From Eleginops maclovinus (taxonomy: Eukaryota > Chordata > Actinopteri > Perciformes > Eleginopidae), in assembly GCF_036324505.1 (NCBI RefSeq), contig NC_086350.1:11549032-11613031 (forward strand): a stretch of 64,000 bases of DNA, in the 5' to 3' direction. The position numbers and the translations under genes were made by a program. Below, in pieces: positions 36,074-49,300 of the stretch. A model generated the notes under the pieces. It was not told where the DNA came from, did not search any database, and saw nothing but the letters and a program-made list of their open reading frames with translations. Positions within the stretch are counted from its first letter, which is position 1. The number at the start of each line of letters is the position of its first letter.

Positions 36074-39000
36074 ACCATATAACATAAAGCCTTTCAGGGT
36101 GTCAGCAGGCACTAAATCTAGCATCTTATCTTCAGGATTCATGCTGCGAGAAGGCCTTTGTGGAGCCAGTAGCACGGGCCTATCCCCCAGAGGGACGATG
36201 CTGCTGTAACAGATAGAGGGGGACTGAAGCTATGGAGGTAAAGTGAAAAGGGTAGTCATTTGAGCCCTGAAACTTGAAATCAGCCGTTTCCTGACAGCCT
36301 TATAAGGTCAGCCATGGGAGGCATTTCAAGTGTCCACCCACTGATTACTCACCCATGGATGGGATGAGGGAGGGTGTAGAGACTTCAGAAGAAGTGAGTT
36401 AGGAAAAAGAGGGGGACTTGTGTTTATTGAATACTTTTTTTGCGAGTCCGTGATAGAGGGAGAGGCTTTACTGTACTCCACCTCAATAATGGAGTAGGAT
36501 GTCCTGAGCCTCAGTGTGGTAACAGATGCAGAGTCATTGGGTTGAAGCAAATAATCAGTAACTGTGCTACTTTTTACAACCAGAGCATTTGAGCCTCAGA
36601 GCCTGGGCAGTAAGCTGTAAAACTCTACAGTGAGGATGAGTAATGTGGTCTAGACAGTGGACACATGTGTTATCTCCTTCTTTATGAAACATGTTGTAAA
36701 TTCTTCACTTTCTACCTCTTTATCACGTGGGAATATTCATGCAAGCGCTGCGCACACTTTAGTTGATTAGATACCTCTTACAAGGTCTCTGTCAAGTGTA
36801 ATATAAATAGAGGTTATTATATAATATAGCATGATATATTTTAAGTACACATTGAATAGTGTATATTTATGCATTTGAGATCAAATATCTATGTAATACT
36901 TTATCCAACCAGATTGAATATCTTTTTTTATATGTAAATATCACAGTTTAGATGCAGCTGTTTTTTTAAGCTGATGCTTGGATAGAAATGCTTTGGATTA
37001 GAAATCCTGCTCCTTGAGGCTTCTTTTAAAGGACGTTTAGCTTATTGCATCGGTGGGCTTTAACACCAGTGCTATATGTCATTGGGATCAAGTCTGCAGA
37101 TGGGCTAATTTGATAACGTTTCAGAGGTTTGAGGCAACTGTCTTGATTTAAGAGTCTTAATTCTCGAACTCGAGGGGACAGCTGGGATTGCTGGGGAGGG
37201 TTGATTGGGTGGGATTGGGAGGGATGGGCAAGGGAAATTGGAATTCAGCTGGATATTGCAGCCATTTTATGTTTGTGTACATTTATGACCAATGTGTGCT
37301 GCTAACAAAGTGCAATATAACTTGAAAATTCAAATAAAAATTGTTAAAAGAAAAAAAGAGTCTTCTCCAATTCTCCATATTTCCTGCTGCATTAATTCGA
37401 AGATATTTTTATTACAAAATGTCTGGCAACACAGCATATTCAGGTCTTTCAATGCTGGATTCAGAACCAGAGAGTGTGTTATTTCTCCGCCCATACATAC
37501 TTAAATTGTGTAAGGTGTTGAAAAGAGATGGTCACGCAGCAGAAGAGGAGATAGAGGTAAAAAAAGATTATGCAAAGCCACATTGTTGAAGGAAGGCTGG
37601 CTCAAGGACATGGAGGTCCCGGTAAGAGACAATGTTTGTGTCTGTCACAATATGACAACCAGAATAAGACGCAGGAGCCACATCACAGACGGAGCTTTGA
37701 ATCATTTGTTGACGGTCTCTCACCTCCCACTTATCCATGCTGTGAAACCGGTATGAAATTCTGAGTGAGTATGTACCGAATATACACTCTGTCCATTTCC
37801 AATTTGAAACATTTGTTGGTAAATTACTGAAAAAAGAAACTTCAATACGGATAATGTATATTCTACATCCCGCTGGCCTTGAGCAGACTCAGTTTCCACT
37901 TAAGTTCTTACTGCCACTTCCTTTCCTCTCACCCAGAAAGCATCATGTAACACCTCTAAAAAGGGACGCCTTCAGATCAGTAATCTGATGCCACACTAAT
38001 GGCATTGCTTTGATTTTCTCATTACATTTATTCAGAGCTAGTTTGTCTCTCAATGTATAATGCTGCAGATTAAAACAGACCCACAGGTTATTGGATTTAT
38101 TTTTACAAAACGTGATGCGAGGTGAATAGAGCATCCTCATTTTGTGTCATTTCAAATTTAAATGTTCCAGATGTAGTTTTTGACAGACTCAAGAAAAACT
38201 TCAGAGATCAACTTATTTTCACAACAATATGTATTTATGCACACATTTCTCTTTCTCCCCCGATACATTCAGTATGATCTAATAATTCCAAATTTGATTT
38301 CCCTGTGGTTCTTCGCTAACTTGTTTTGGCCCGAGGCACACGCGAAATATGAGGCAAGAGCACACAAAAGTGGGGCTACTGCTCCCCTGTGAGCCAGAGG
38401 ACGGGTCTATTTCTGTTTCCGTCTGTCAGAGCATCCACAAAGCCTGCTGAGCGCCGGCCAGAGCACATGTGAGGGAGTAACAGGAGCACTGAAGGGGCAG
38501 ACGACGAAGGCTCTGATGATGCTTCTTGGCTAGACTTCAGGCAAGGACACAATCAAACGCAGCGCACGATATGAAAGAGCACACTGAGCTGATATCGTAC
38601 ACCGTGTGCTGTTTTGCTCGTCCCCCATGAGGCCTGGTAATTAGACAGGCAGTGTTAAAGCCCTCAGAGTCTGCTGTCGATCACAGCTCTCTGCAGAGAG
38701 GTTGCTTACTTGGACCGGGCTTCCTATCCAACTGGTTGCACTCTGCAGGGGATGTAGGAGGACAGCAAGCCTCCTCTGACGTGAGCATGGATGAAGGACA
38801 TAGCAGCAGATGACATGTGCAGATAGGAGTGGGAGGCTGAATGAAGTACGCTTGTGAGTCACAGCATGGGCACACTAGCGTGCTACTTATAATGACAGGC
38901 TTTCAACTTGGGTTCATATTCTGATCACTCTACTGTTGTCAGCGCTCGATTTGCATCGGAAACATGGATGGAAAGGATAAGAATCTCAGTAATAGGTTTC

Positions 39001-42000
39001 TAAACTTAAGGAATGCAGCGTTATTAGACTAATCAGCCACTAAAGTTCCCTGTCTACTATATGTTCTGTTAGAGGTCAGCCGTGAACATTGTTGTGCTCA
39101 TTGTTATGTTGTCATGGTCAATTACCTTCACCTGCTTTATGACATGGCAGAATGAAGACAAAACCATAGAAGTGCATACACGCTGTTTGGCACGAGTAGG
39201 AAAAGCTTTGAAACTGTCCTGTCCATTATGTGATTGTAGCCTCACTGTGTTATCAACTACCTGTCAAACTAAATAATAATTCTAAACCTGCATGTGAACT
39301 AAATCTTTATTGGTGTAGATCGTTTACTTACAAAATTGGGTTTGCAAAATTGTCTTACAATAGCTTTCTTATTATTATAAATGTTATTTATACATTTGTA
39401 TCATAAGATGATTATCAGGGATGCATTCATATAAGCAGCATTCTTGCTGTCTCATGTACTTGAGATACAGCTAATGTCAAATACCTTTTTAGATTGTTGT
39501 GCCTTAAATCCTGCACAAACTTAAATCTTATTCACTCTCAATAAATATTAAGCAATCTATTTCTGAAACCTTATTTTGTTTCAATTCAACTTGTTGACAA
39601 CACCTCTGGTAACAAATGTATGCATATTGAATCAAGAGAGAATAAAACAGGATGAAGTACCAGTCAGTTCTAGTTATGTAAAAGATAATTTCTCAAATTT
39701 CTTGAACAAGTTGATTGGTCTGGAAAACAGGTTAAACTTCTCTTACCACATTGGAAGATTTTCTTCTTCCACTTTTTAGAAGAAAATACAGCTTTATTGA
39801 CTAAATTAATTAAAAAGAGGGAGATTTTGGAGATTTATCATGTTTTAAAAGCTATTCACATGCTCTCGTATGACAACAATATGCAAAAATAACTCTAGCT
39901 GGTTATAGTGGAGTAAAACAATCAAGACTTCCCTGTGAGGTTTAGCAGATTAGAAGTAAATAGTAGTACAAGATGGAAGTTAAGCACACATACCTCATAA
40001 AACTGTGTTTAAATGAACTTGATTAAATGTTTCTTTCCATTACCGGTCGTGGTCACTTTACAGCAGAGCAACATGACGCGTGTCCTAGTGAACCCAGGGA
40101 CCTCTGACCTCATTCTCATGATTTCCTGCAAGATATTTGGCTCAGCTGTGGCATTTTAGCTGGCTCGTGGTGAGGTCAGGTTAGGCTTAGACCTCATATT
40201 TCACTATGTGTCTTGTTACATTCTCTTCAAAAGGCAAAGCCAAAGGTCATGTCGGGCCAGGCGCTTTAAGAATAACTAGTAGATGTTTCCTGTCAATACA
40301 GCTTAAGTAAATGACAAGGCACTTGCTTATGCTGCCAAATCAGCAGCACCCTATTGTATTTCAATAACTGCTTACCAACGACGTGATGGAAAAAGAACAT
40401 GTTTGAAACATTACTGTAAACTAAAAATAATCTTTCCTTGTGGTTTAACTGAATTTGCACATTTGACATTTGGTATCAACATACAAGAGTTTGTTCTACC
40501 TTATTACTTACTGAGTACATTTTTAGGCACTAAGTTCAATAAACATCTGTCAAGTCCAGCTGACAGTTTGAGTTTGTGTCGAGTCCACAGATTGATTAAC
40601 AACATGCCACTGTGTATTCACTCTCTCGCTAATGGATGTTTAGACTTCACTGTTAAAGAGTAAGTAGCTGAGTTGGTGTCTCATTTGCTCTATTTCTGAA
40701 AGTGATTGACAAGAAGTATCGAAAGGGGAATAGAATAGGGGGGGGGGGCATGCAAATATATTAGAAGATTGATACCATGTTCATATTTGTTGTTACACCA
40801 CCTTGGATTACCTTATATAAGCATACAATCTGCAAACAGCTGCTCTATCTGTCTTATCTGCCCGGCCTTGTCCAAAGGTAACGGGAGCTGTCCAGAATCT
40901 CTAAAGCTCACTAGTTACAAGTTATATCCTGTTTGCCAAATTTGCATAAACACGTGTGAACACTAAAGGTGTCGTTTGTCACTTAGGGTTGCCGTTATGA
41001 GCGTGACTGTTACTTGGCTCGGAGCAGTAACTAGGCTAGTTGTTGCTGGTTGCATGGCAACTCAATTCCAATCAATAGTTGGAGGCAGATTTAGTTACTT
41101 CTGGGGAAAACGAGCCTTGCTTTTCACTTCTGTTTCCTGTCTTTATGCTAAACTAAGCGAACTGGCTTCTGCATGGTGGTAGCTACATGTGTTTACCTTG
41201 CATTGGGAGTTATCATTCTTCTCATCTTAGAAAAGCATATTTCCTTAAAACTTTAACCTGTTCCTTTATCATACCCTGGATAAATATGGACGTAGTCTCC
41301 TTGACTTCCCCTATAGGTTTCTGAAGAGACGTGTTAAATTTAAAGGCTGAGGCACTGACATTGCAATCTTTGCCAGGATGACAGCCCATTACTTAAAAAT
41401 TCCTAAAATGTGCAGACAGGTGGAGCTGAGGCGGGCGGGGGTAACGCAGCAGAGAGCTAGCAGCTAACCTTTAACAACACCCAAGTTGTCACTCACTGGA
41501 AGTGACCACGCTGAATTTAAAGCCTTAATATTAATAAAACAGGTGACTTTTATTAAAATACTCCTCTGTACAAAATGAGGAATGCATATAAATAGTGAGA
41601 ATTGGCTACACAGACCAAATCCGTTTCTAGTACCAGGCGGTAAACTTGTTTATTTCAGCGGTTTGTGGGTCTATGGGGATTGACTTGGTTTCGGAGCCAG
41701 CCTCAAATTGCCATTCGAGGAACTGAATTTTTGGCACTTCTGCGTGGGCTTCATTTTTTGGCGTGAGGGTTGCTGCTGGCTCTAAATACATACCAGGAAA
41801 CTGTCAGTAAAATTTAATATGATGGTTCTAGCAGATGCTTGAGAAGATTTGAATTTATCTCATAATCTTTATCACATCACATGAATTTACTCTTAAGTTA
41901 GAATAAACCAGACAAACAAAGAATACACAGTGAATCAGTGTGAGTGCTTTTATGTGAAGTCTCAGCAGGGGTGGAAATGTAAGTCTCAACAAACACCACA

Positions 42001-42970
42001 GATGAATCTTAAAGAACGACTGAGGCCAATGACAGGTCCCTGTGTGTTACACGTTTTACTTTAAGTGGCTCTGTGTCAGCTGCAAGAGAGAAGTTGTTAT
42101 GATACACATCAGATGTTATTTATTGTTACAAATGGAGATTTAAAAAAATTAATTGTATTGAAGCTCAATTCTCAGTTGGCTCTAAATTGATTACTTTTCA
42201 ACTCCACTATGACATAAATATTTTAACCGCATGCCTTCAAAATAAATTATTTTGTAAAATAGAAAAATAAGTTTCCATTCAGAGATACACACCAAACCAC
42301 TAATTAATTGCTCTTAAAACAATTGGGAAGCCAAAAGAAACACACTAATGCACGTTGGTCCACACACATAGGCTACATTTTGCACATACTCAAACAAATG
42401 TACACAAAGCCGTTGACCTGCAAAGAGAAATACCCCCTCCTTGGCTCTTGGGCTGAGCCATCTGTGACACTGAACCCTCTGACCTTGTGAAACAACAGAC
42501 CCGAAAAATTAGCTTAAAACATTTGGCTGAAACCTGTCCTCCTGAGGATCACATGTCACACTCAAAGTGTGGGGTTATTTCCCCTTTGTCACGCCTCTTT
42601 ACCATCATGAACATGTGTCTGAGAGGTACCTTTTATGTTTGTTTCCATTACATCATATCCTCCTTACATAACTATATGGTTTCCTCTGCTTGCTAGACCA
42701 ATATTGCATGCTGCTGTCTGCTTCGCAAATAACTGCACGCTAGTTTCTTCTGTACTGTTTGAAGATGTCTTTTGCTATTTAGTGGAATAAAAGGAGAAAT
42801 TTGATCCTGATTGCAGACAGAGATTTATATCTACAGTAAGAGGAAGTTGTAAAACTTTATCTGGAAAATTACCCACAGTGATATGATCATGTTTTGCTGA
42901 CGTAATGAAAATACCACAGAGAGGATGGGCTTAACTTGGGGGTATGCAAGCCAACACAGAAAAAAGGCTA

Positions 42971-42993
42971 CTACCCATAAGCTTTATGGGTAG
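42971..42993. repeat. 10-bp stem-loop
   Basis: CTACCCATAA, loop GCT, TTATGGGTAG: a perfect short inverted repeat with no feature around it. Confidence 0.85.
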
Positions 42994-44048
42994 AGACTAA
43001 AAGTCTTGGGGCTTACAGCAAAGGTAGATTGTGCCCGATAAATGGTTTTAATGTTGAGTGTCCTTGACTGGCTGAGTTTGTGGCAACACATAATAAGCTG
43101 TGTGCTGTGTGACCATTAAACTGTTTAACCACGATCCCCTTAAGCTGAGGTCCAATGAATGCTGCGTGATTTCAGACCTCCGTGGAAAGTTAATGGGCCA
43201 TGTGGGAGGCTTGAGCTAAATTTAGTTAGAGTTTAGAGTTTCGTCCCTACAATGAGGTTTGTGCCCAAAGTCAACAGAACCCCCTCAAATCTCCCCCTGT
43301 CACCACCACTCTATAGGCTGTTGGCAGATTCATTTGCGCTTGACCTAGTTAGTGTCTCTAGAGATGGAGGAGTAAACACTCGCCATTGCTCCTCTCCAAA
43401 ACAAACCTGGAATTTTCCGGACTTTACACACCCAGTTCACAGGCCAGGATAGTGTCAACAGAAAGGAGCATATGTTTTTTATTAGAATACTTTTATAAAA
43501 CATTGTTATATGAAATATGCATTACCTCCATCTTACTTTCACTTATCTTCAATTATCTCAAAGTCCAATTAGGAAATCTTTTTCTATTTATGAGCACAGT
43601 ATGTTTCATTTAGGTATGTGCCAGGTGTACAGTAGGCTTTGAATATACTATCCGACATCTGCTCAAATATTGACATTATAATTAAGGCAAGTATGAAAGG
43701 AGTATGATCAGTCACATGATTAGAGAACATATTTAGATGTTGCACGCATTGATCTTTGATTCCATTTGATATGCGGATAGGTTAATATGAGATTGAAATG
43801 TTGATGTGTAATCAGATATTTTAGAAAGTAAGATATAACTTATAACAGGAAAAGCACAGGTGTAATTGTTGACATTAATTGTGGAAACAGTCTATTAAGG
43901 TGTTACAGGGTCCTTGCTCTTACACACTGTCATGCCTTACCCATATAGGTTGGTTTCACGTGACGTCACATTGCTGCATCGCGAGAGCGCGAAATTCAGA
44001 TGGAGGGCAGGAGGTGAAGTAGCTTCTGAGGATCTGCCGTCCGAAAAA

Positions 44049-44681
44049 ATGCCCATGTTTTGTGTAGTTTACGGCTGCTCCAATCGTTCTAACCGAGAAA
44101 AAGGAAAAGATGTTTACCAAAGATTGTCATTCACAAAGGTGATAAATGTAAAAAGCTCTCAGAACTAAGCCGTAAAAAGTTGCTTTTAAACCTACGTCTG
44201 TGGTCGGGAGGAGCAGAGTCTGATAATGCCCGTGTCTGCAGCGACCACTTCGTCAGAGGTATGTTAGCTAGCTAACTTGGTTTTTGTGGCTTTGTTTATA
44301 TAGCATTAGGTTGTTGTTAAATGCTCATTTACCTAGTAATGATCATTAAGTTGCCGGTAGTCTAATATGGACTTCATTGGGACTTTTTAGCCTGCCCTAG
44401 CGCTTTGAGTGACGTTGAGTCGGTAGACTGGGCTCCGACGGTCAACCTCGGTTACCAAAAAACTAAGCCCAAATCAGAGGCATCTCTTCAACGAGAGCAG
44501 AGGATGAAGCTCAAGGAAGACCAACAAACACAGTCGGAATGTGCAGAGGCTATGTTGGATCTCCAACTGACAGCTGAGAGCCCGGATATGAAGCAGACAG
44601 CCGAGAGCTCCGAACCGAAGCAGCCAGCTGACAACCCACAATCAGAGGGCATCAGTGGGAATGGGACATTAAATGATCACG
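44049..44681 (+). pseudogene. THAP-domain protein, two exons, one frameshift
   Basis: Exon 1 (44049-44258) begins MPMFCVVYGCSNRSNREKGK, a typical THAP zinc-finger start with the C2CH pattern, and its second half in the +1 frame reads ESDNARVCSDHF, the conserved THAP end. The two halves are separated by a one-base frame change in an A5 run near 44150, and the first frame stops at 44168. Exon 2 (44391-44681), after a GT-AG intron, reads SVDWAPTVNLGYQKTK, the usual continuation of transposon-type THAP proteins, followed by a Gln/Glu-rich region to a GT donor. No catalytic domain follows. The short homopolymer means sequencing error must be excluded before calling it dead. Confidence 0.72.
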
Positions 44682-44773
44682 GTAAAGAACTGTACTAAGA
44701 TGTGTAACCAGCATTATTATTAAATATTACAAATGTGATCGTCAGAAATCTATGCAAACCTCAAATTAGGTTT

Positions 44774-44968
44774 TCACACACGTACGCGTACGTGCAGTAG
44801 TACGTAAGGATCGAGAGAACGATCAAAGGTTTGTCTTACACGATGGACGTTTTCCTCAGATGTTCTCGGTCGTCCACTCTTCCCTTCATCCAACACCGTC
44901 CCTGTCTCCATAAATGTCCTGTTGCCATGCACGAACTGACAGACGTCACGGCGGATATCTTCCAACAA
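44774..44968 (-). pseudogene. Mariner-type helix-turn-helix fragment
   Basis: On the minus strand a frame of about 65 codons contains TGTVLDEGKSGRPRT and SEENVHRVRQTFDRS, which closely resembles the DUF4817-type helix-turn-helix found in mariner/Tc-like transposases (GRPRTSEENVERVR...). No DDE domain follows. It lies in the would-be intron after the donor at 44977, so it is probably a nested or captured scrap. It ends at a perfect 16-bp palindrome, CACGTACGCGTACGTG (44779-44794). Confidence 0.55.
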
Positions 44969-44976
44969 ACACTCAC

Positions 44977-45310
44977 CCTGGTGAAGACCAAACGATAATC
45001 ATTGTGGAGCCGTTTGGTACCGAGGCTGTGGACCCACCCGCTGACAAAAAAGTCATATGCCTCCAGACTTTTATAGGCTTTCATCTGCTGGTTGGTGTAG
45101 TAGGATGTCTGAAGCACCAGATAGTTTGTGATATCAACAGCCTCGATTGTCGGCACATCTTTAGATTTGTGTGGAAAACTCACTCATCTTCATGAGATAC
45201 GGGTCACGGCCAACGATATTTGTTAATTAATTGCTTGTATCTTTGTCTTGAAACTGGATCTAAATCTGTACAATACGGACTCTGCAACAGTTTCCTCCAT
45301 AGACGTATTC
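44977..45310 (-). pseudogene. YqaJ/SWIM-family-like gene fragment, frameshifted
   Basis: Reading inward from the right end, the minus strand gives three pieces in different frames: LDPVSRQRYKQLINKY, then GRDPYLMKMSEFS, then (from about 45160) DVPTIEAVDITNYLVLQTS with KAYKSLEAYDFFVSGWV and RLVFTR, ending at a GTGAG donor at 44977/44976. The last piece matches a protein family common in fishes and marine invertebrates that carries SWIM zinc-finger and YqaJ-nuclease domains downstream (pattern DYL..TS..T..Q..A.KSLEA...F.SG.V). Those catalytic parts are absent here. At least two frame changes make it non-coding. Confidence 0.55.
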
Positions 45311-46296
45311 TCAATTTTTACTTCCTGGCCTCCATCTGAAATCTCGCCACCTTCGCGCGTCATCATAATCACGTGACTGAAACCGAGCAGGTGTTAATGA
45401 AGTAACAGGAAACATGATAGGAAAAGCTCAGGTGTTATTAATTACATTAATTCATTGTTTCATTCAATTTGGGTGAATCTTGAGCTGTCTTAAATCACTT
45501 CCTACTGATATGAATACGGTATAATACACACTCAGTAGTTTCTGTATTGTAGGCCTTCATAGGGATTGTGCAATTTTAGTTTTTTTATTTCCTTTGTCTA
45601 TCCTAATGCTGTCTTTTTACACATTTAAAGGCTCAGGTCTCCAGTTGTTTCAAGCCTAAATATTGAGTCACAGACCTGAAAATGTACTCAAAAATATGAC
45701 GTAAAAACGTCTTAGCTATACCAATTAGCTACGATGCCAGTGGCAGCAGAAATGGCTGTCTGAATCATCTGGCTCTCTCTTTTACTTGACTGTGAGTTGC
45801 TCTTAAAGCACTTACTGTATTGACAGAATAAAAGGCTGTGACTATCGACATATTCATTCTCTTCAAAAGCCTTATATTAAAGAACAGCTGTACAAAATGT
45901 AACAACGGCTGTAAATCATGCATTCCTGTGCATGCTGCATTTTCAAATACCTATGCAGCTATGTAAGAACTTAAAGAGGACGCTCTATTCTATAAAAGTC
46001 AACGTGCTGAAGATCACATGGAGGAAGGATGTTTGCACATGTGTCTTGTGGGCATGACGGAATGACAAGACATAGGGAGTGAGTGTGCATGTGGGGTGGG
46101 GGGGTGACGTTATGGGAGACTGACTGACGGAATAAGGTGTTAAAATGCCTAATAAAATAAAAGTTAGGTGTTTAAATGTGCTAACAGGTCAGTGAGGGGG
46201 CAGAAACAGGATTAGTTGTGTATGTAGAGTGATATAACGTAGCCTATGATTGTGTGTGTGTGTCACGTGTTTGCCAGAATAAGCACAAAGCTGCAC

Positions 46297-46316
46297 GGGG
46301 GGGGGGGGGGGGGGGG
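46297..46316. repeat. Poly-G run (20)
   Basis: Uninterrupted run of 20 G on the plus strand; may form a quadruplex and is prone to length error. Confidence 0.95.
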
Positions 46317-49300
46317 ATTGTCTGGACACAGCAGCAGTAAGGCAGACCCTCTTGGCTCCTTCCACATGTAATTTCTGCACACATTGACACCTGTCCTCCC
46401 CCTTACCTTATCAAACCCCCCAGGCTTTTCTCTTGCTATATGTATCTTCATCTCTGTATACTCAGTGGCCGTGCTAATCCGCTGTATGGTTTTACGGTAA
46501 TGTTGTTCACATTTGGAAGTCCTTGCATATGTGCGGCCTCATTTCAGCAGCTTCAGTGCAGGAGTGTGTGTCCTGTGGTTGTCACAAGAGTGCCCTTTTG
46601 GTGTTCCTGTTCCAGAGGATGTGATGGTGCAGAAGCAGCAGACTCCTCTCTGTTGGCCTTGTTGAATCTCAGCAGTGCTCTTCTGAAAAAAGCTGGAGAG
46701 ATGCCAGGTATTTTTTTCCCTTGAAAAGGTTGGGATGACATTCAAACAAAAGAGCCTAATGTGGGCCTCACAATGTTATGCAAGTGTACGACTGCAGCAG
46801 CAGTAATAAAAAAAGAAAAAGAAAGCATAAAGCCCATGGTTGAGCTTTGCTGCTCCTATTGGTGAGGAGAGCAGAAACATCACACCTGGAGCAGGGCCCG
46901 GGACACGTGCTAGCCACAAACAACCCCTGCTATTAAAGATCAGTTCTGGATGGACATTTCTGAGGACTGACTCTTAACAGACTAAAGTAACTCTGAATGG
47001 GTGACTCATGCATGTCTGCTGCTCTGCTACAGCAGTGAGGGGTGACTGAGGCATCTCAAGGTGAAAACTCCCTCTTAAATTCTGCCTCCTGGATAAACTC
47101 ACCACGCTCCCTGTCAGCTCAGAGCCCTGACAAACGTTAGTATTGACAGTCGACATAATCTAAAACATAATTGGCTTCACTAAGAATATAATGTGCGGAA
47201 GATTGTTTTATTTTGAACAAACAGGCTCAGATGCTTCAGTACGGTTGATGTCTGCAGATTCACAACCGAATGTACTTTATAGGTATACTTCTACTGTAGA
47301 CGGTAATGAGAAAATGCTTTGCCTCATGAGAGCCGTTATCACTGCTTTCCTTTACTCTTTCCTTCACTTATTTGTTTTGTTTTCTCTCTTTATTTATGTC
47401 AGTCTACTCATCTTGTTTTGCCTTTCATCTGTCCTTGGCTGTGTGTCTGTGTTAGTGTTTGTCATGCTTATTCCTATGAACTGAGGAAGAGACTTTTCAC
47501 TTATTTCACAAACTGCCTGACAAGCCAAAATCCATGGTGACAAAATACCTTAAGTTTGCAACCAAGCTTAAGCGAGTGTTGCATTATTTAGGTTCAAGAG
47601 GCATGCAGCCAAATTCGGCTTTGTTTGTTTCATCAAATGTAGTAATTTAGACACAAAGACAAGATAGAACAAAAGGTATCTTAGGTTTACCTTTGCATTG
47701 ATGTTTGTAATAATCCTAGTGTTTTCTTTTATCATTGAAACATCTCTTTAAACCTCTGAAAGTGCACATCTGTGAAGCTGTCTGAGCAGGCCTGTGAGGA
47801 AGTTTTAGGTCAAAACTCTGCTATGAAAGCGCTATGATCATCAGCTCCTCTCCAACTGCGGTTGGATGGCTGCCTACAAAGAAATTATCAGCACATATCG
47901 CATCACTTTTAGATAGGATCTCGCACTAAAACGCCCACATTATGATCCCATAAAAGTCCTAGCAGAGGGAGCGTGGGTAGTTCCACATTGGACGTGGATT
48001 TGGAGGCTCGTCTGTTTACAGCTCTCCACAGCGAGCCTGAAGTAATGGTCAAACCTACGGAGAAGTGTCTGTCCCGTGTCTACACGTAATGATACTCAAT
48101 GATCTGCTTATGTCACACCACGTGCTCACAACCCTCAGATGAATCCAACAATGGCAGAAAAGTCAGAGAGGAGCAATTTTTCTCTGAAATCGGCTTATGT
48201 AACCCTAACCTTCACATTATTATTAGATTATACTGCTACTTGCTCAAAGTCTTACATCATCTGAAATCAATATGAATTAAAAGATAATCAGTAATACAAA
48301 TGAATCACAATAGAGTAGTCTATCTTAATATACCTTTTTGAAGTGGAAACAAAGACCAAAAGCCAGTCTGTGAATTGAGCGCTGGCCCCAAGTTCAAACC
48401 AAGTGAAGGAATGGTTCAGTGTGCGAAGGTAATGCTTGTGTTGAGCTCACAGTGCTCTGCATCATGCGTAGCCCTCCTCATCTGTGCGTGGAGAGTGCAG
48501 GCTGGAGCACTTACATAACCCAGTTAAAGTATACCCCAGTCACATGTAACATTCAGTCCTGCAGATAGATATCCCACTGTCGCTTGAGCTGCTCTGGCAG
48601 CCGTTTAGACATTAGAGAGAGTCTAAAGACACACACAAACACACACACACACATTTGACAGTGATTCGCTGCCAGACTTTCTCAAGTGCCTGCATGTGAA
48701 CTGTGTGTGAAAAATAGTCAGGGAGACTTCTCTCTGACTGATGAGCATGTGACTGAGTGGAGTCGGACCGGGAAGAAGCCACAAAGGGAGAAGGAGGGTA
48801 CACGATGCGGCGCCGGAAGTCCAGCCCTTTAAAGCCACAAAAATGTGCCCAGTATCGCTTTGCCTCTGACTGCATAACCTCTCACACCAACTCTAAATGC
48901 TATTGGCTGTTCCTTGCCACACACAACTGGTGCTCCCCCCCCCCTCCTCCTCACACTGCTGCAGCGTGCCCTCACTACGTGCAGTCACATTTCTGGTGTG
49001 TGGGTGGGGTTAACTGGGCTGAACTAGCATTTACTGTAACATGATGACATATCTGGAGGAGTGAGCTACACTGGAGAGAAGTGGAAGACACGTTTTCTAA
49101 CCAAGATTAACAAGAGTTACAGAGTCCGGACTCAGGGGAGCTTTGCCAAAATTATGCAAGAAGCTCACTTGCTTAGATTGTAAAATTCAGTCCATCATGA
49201 TTTGCTGTTATGTGTAACATGTACAAATCATTATGAAATAAGAGTGGGCTTAAGAAAAATGTAGTCTGACACTCAAGGTAGAATGTTTCTGTTTCAGCTC

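Larger units (their letters stand above)
33021..43951. other. 11-kb gene-poor interval
   Basis: Apart from the hAT element at 35640-36073 and small stem-loops at 35328 and 42971, I see no exon, RNA gene or conserved protein. The open frames of 60-90 codons have no family resemblance and no splice-site support. A fragment CAGGGGTGGAAATGTAAGT at about 41966 may be a hAT scrap. Long-range regulatory elements could be present but cannot be recognised by eye. Confidence 0.5.
43952..45384. mobile_element. Decayed two-gene DNA transposon with inverted ends (THAP plus YqaJ/SWIM-like)
   Basis: The left end GGTTTCACGTGACGTCAC and, on the opposite strand, the right end GGTTTCAGTCACGTGATT form imperfect inverted ends of about 75 bp. 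The best-matching part is TTCAGATGGAGG(G/C)CAGGA, about 50-60 bp inside each end. From the left end a THAP-domain gene (44049-44681) reads inward; from the right end a second broken gene (44977-45310) reads inward on the other strand. A third fragment resembling a mariner-type helix-turn-helix lies between them. No clear target duplication was found. The superfamily was not identified; THAP domains occur in P-element and Kolobok transposons. Confidence 0.6.

Noticed and set aside
47191..47484. 97-codon open frame with hydrophobic C-terminal half
   Set aside because: The hydrophobic part comes from T-rich DNA. No signal peptide, homologue or splice context supports a gene.
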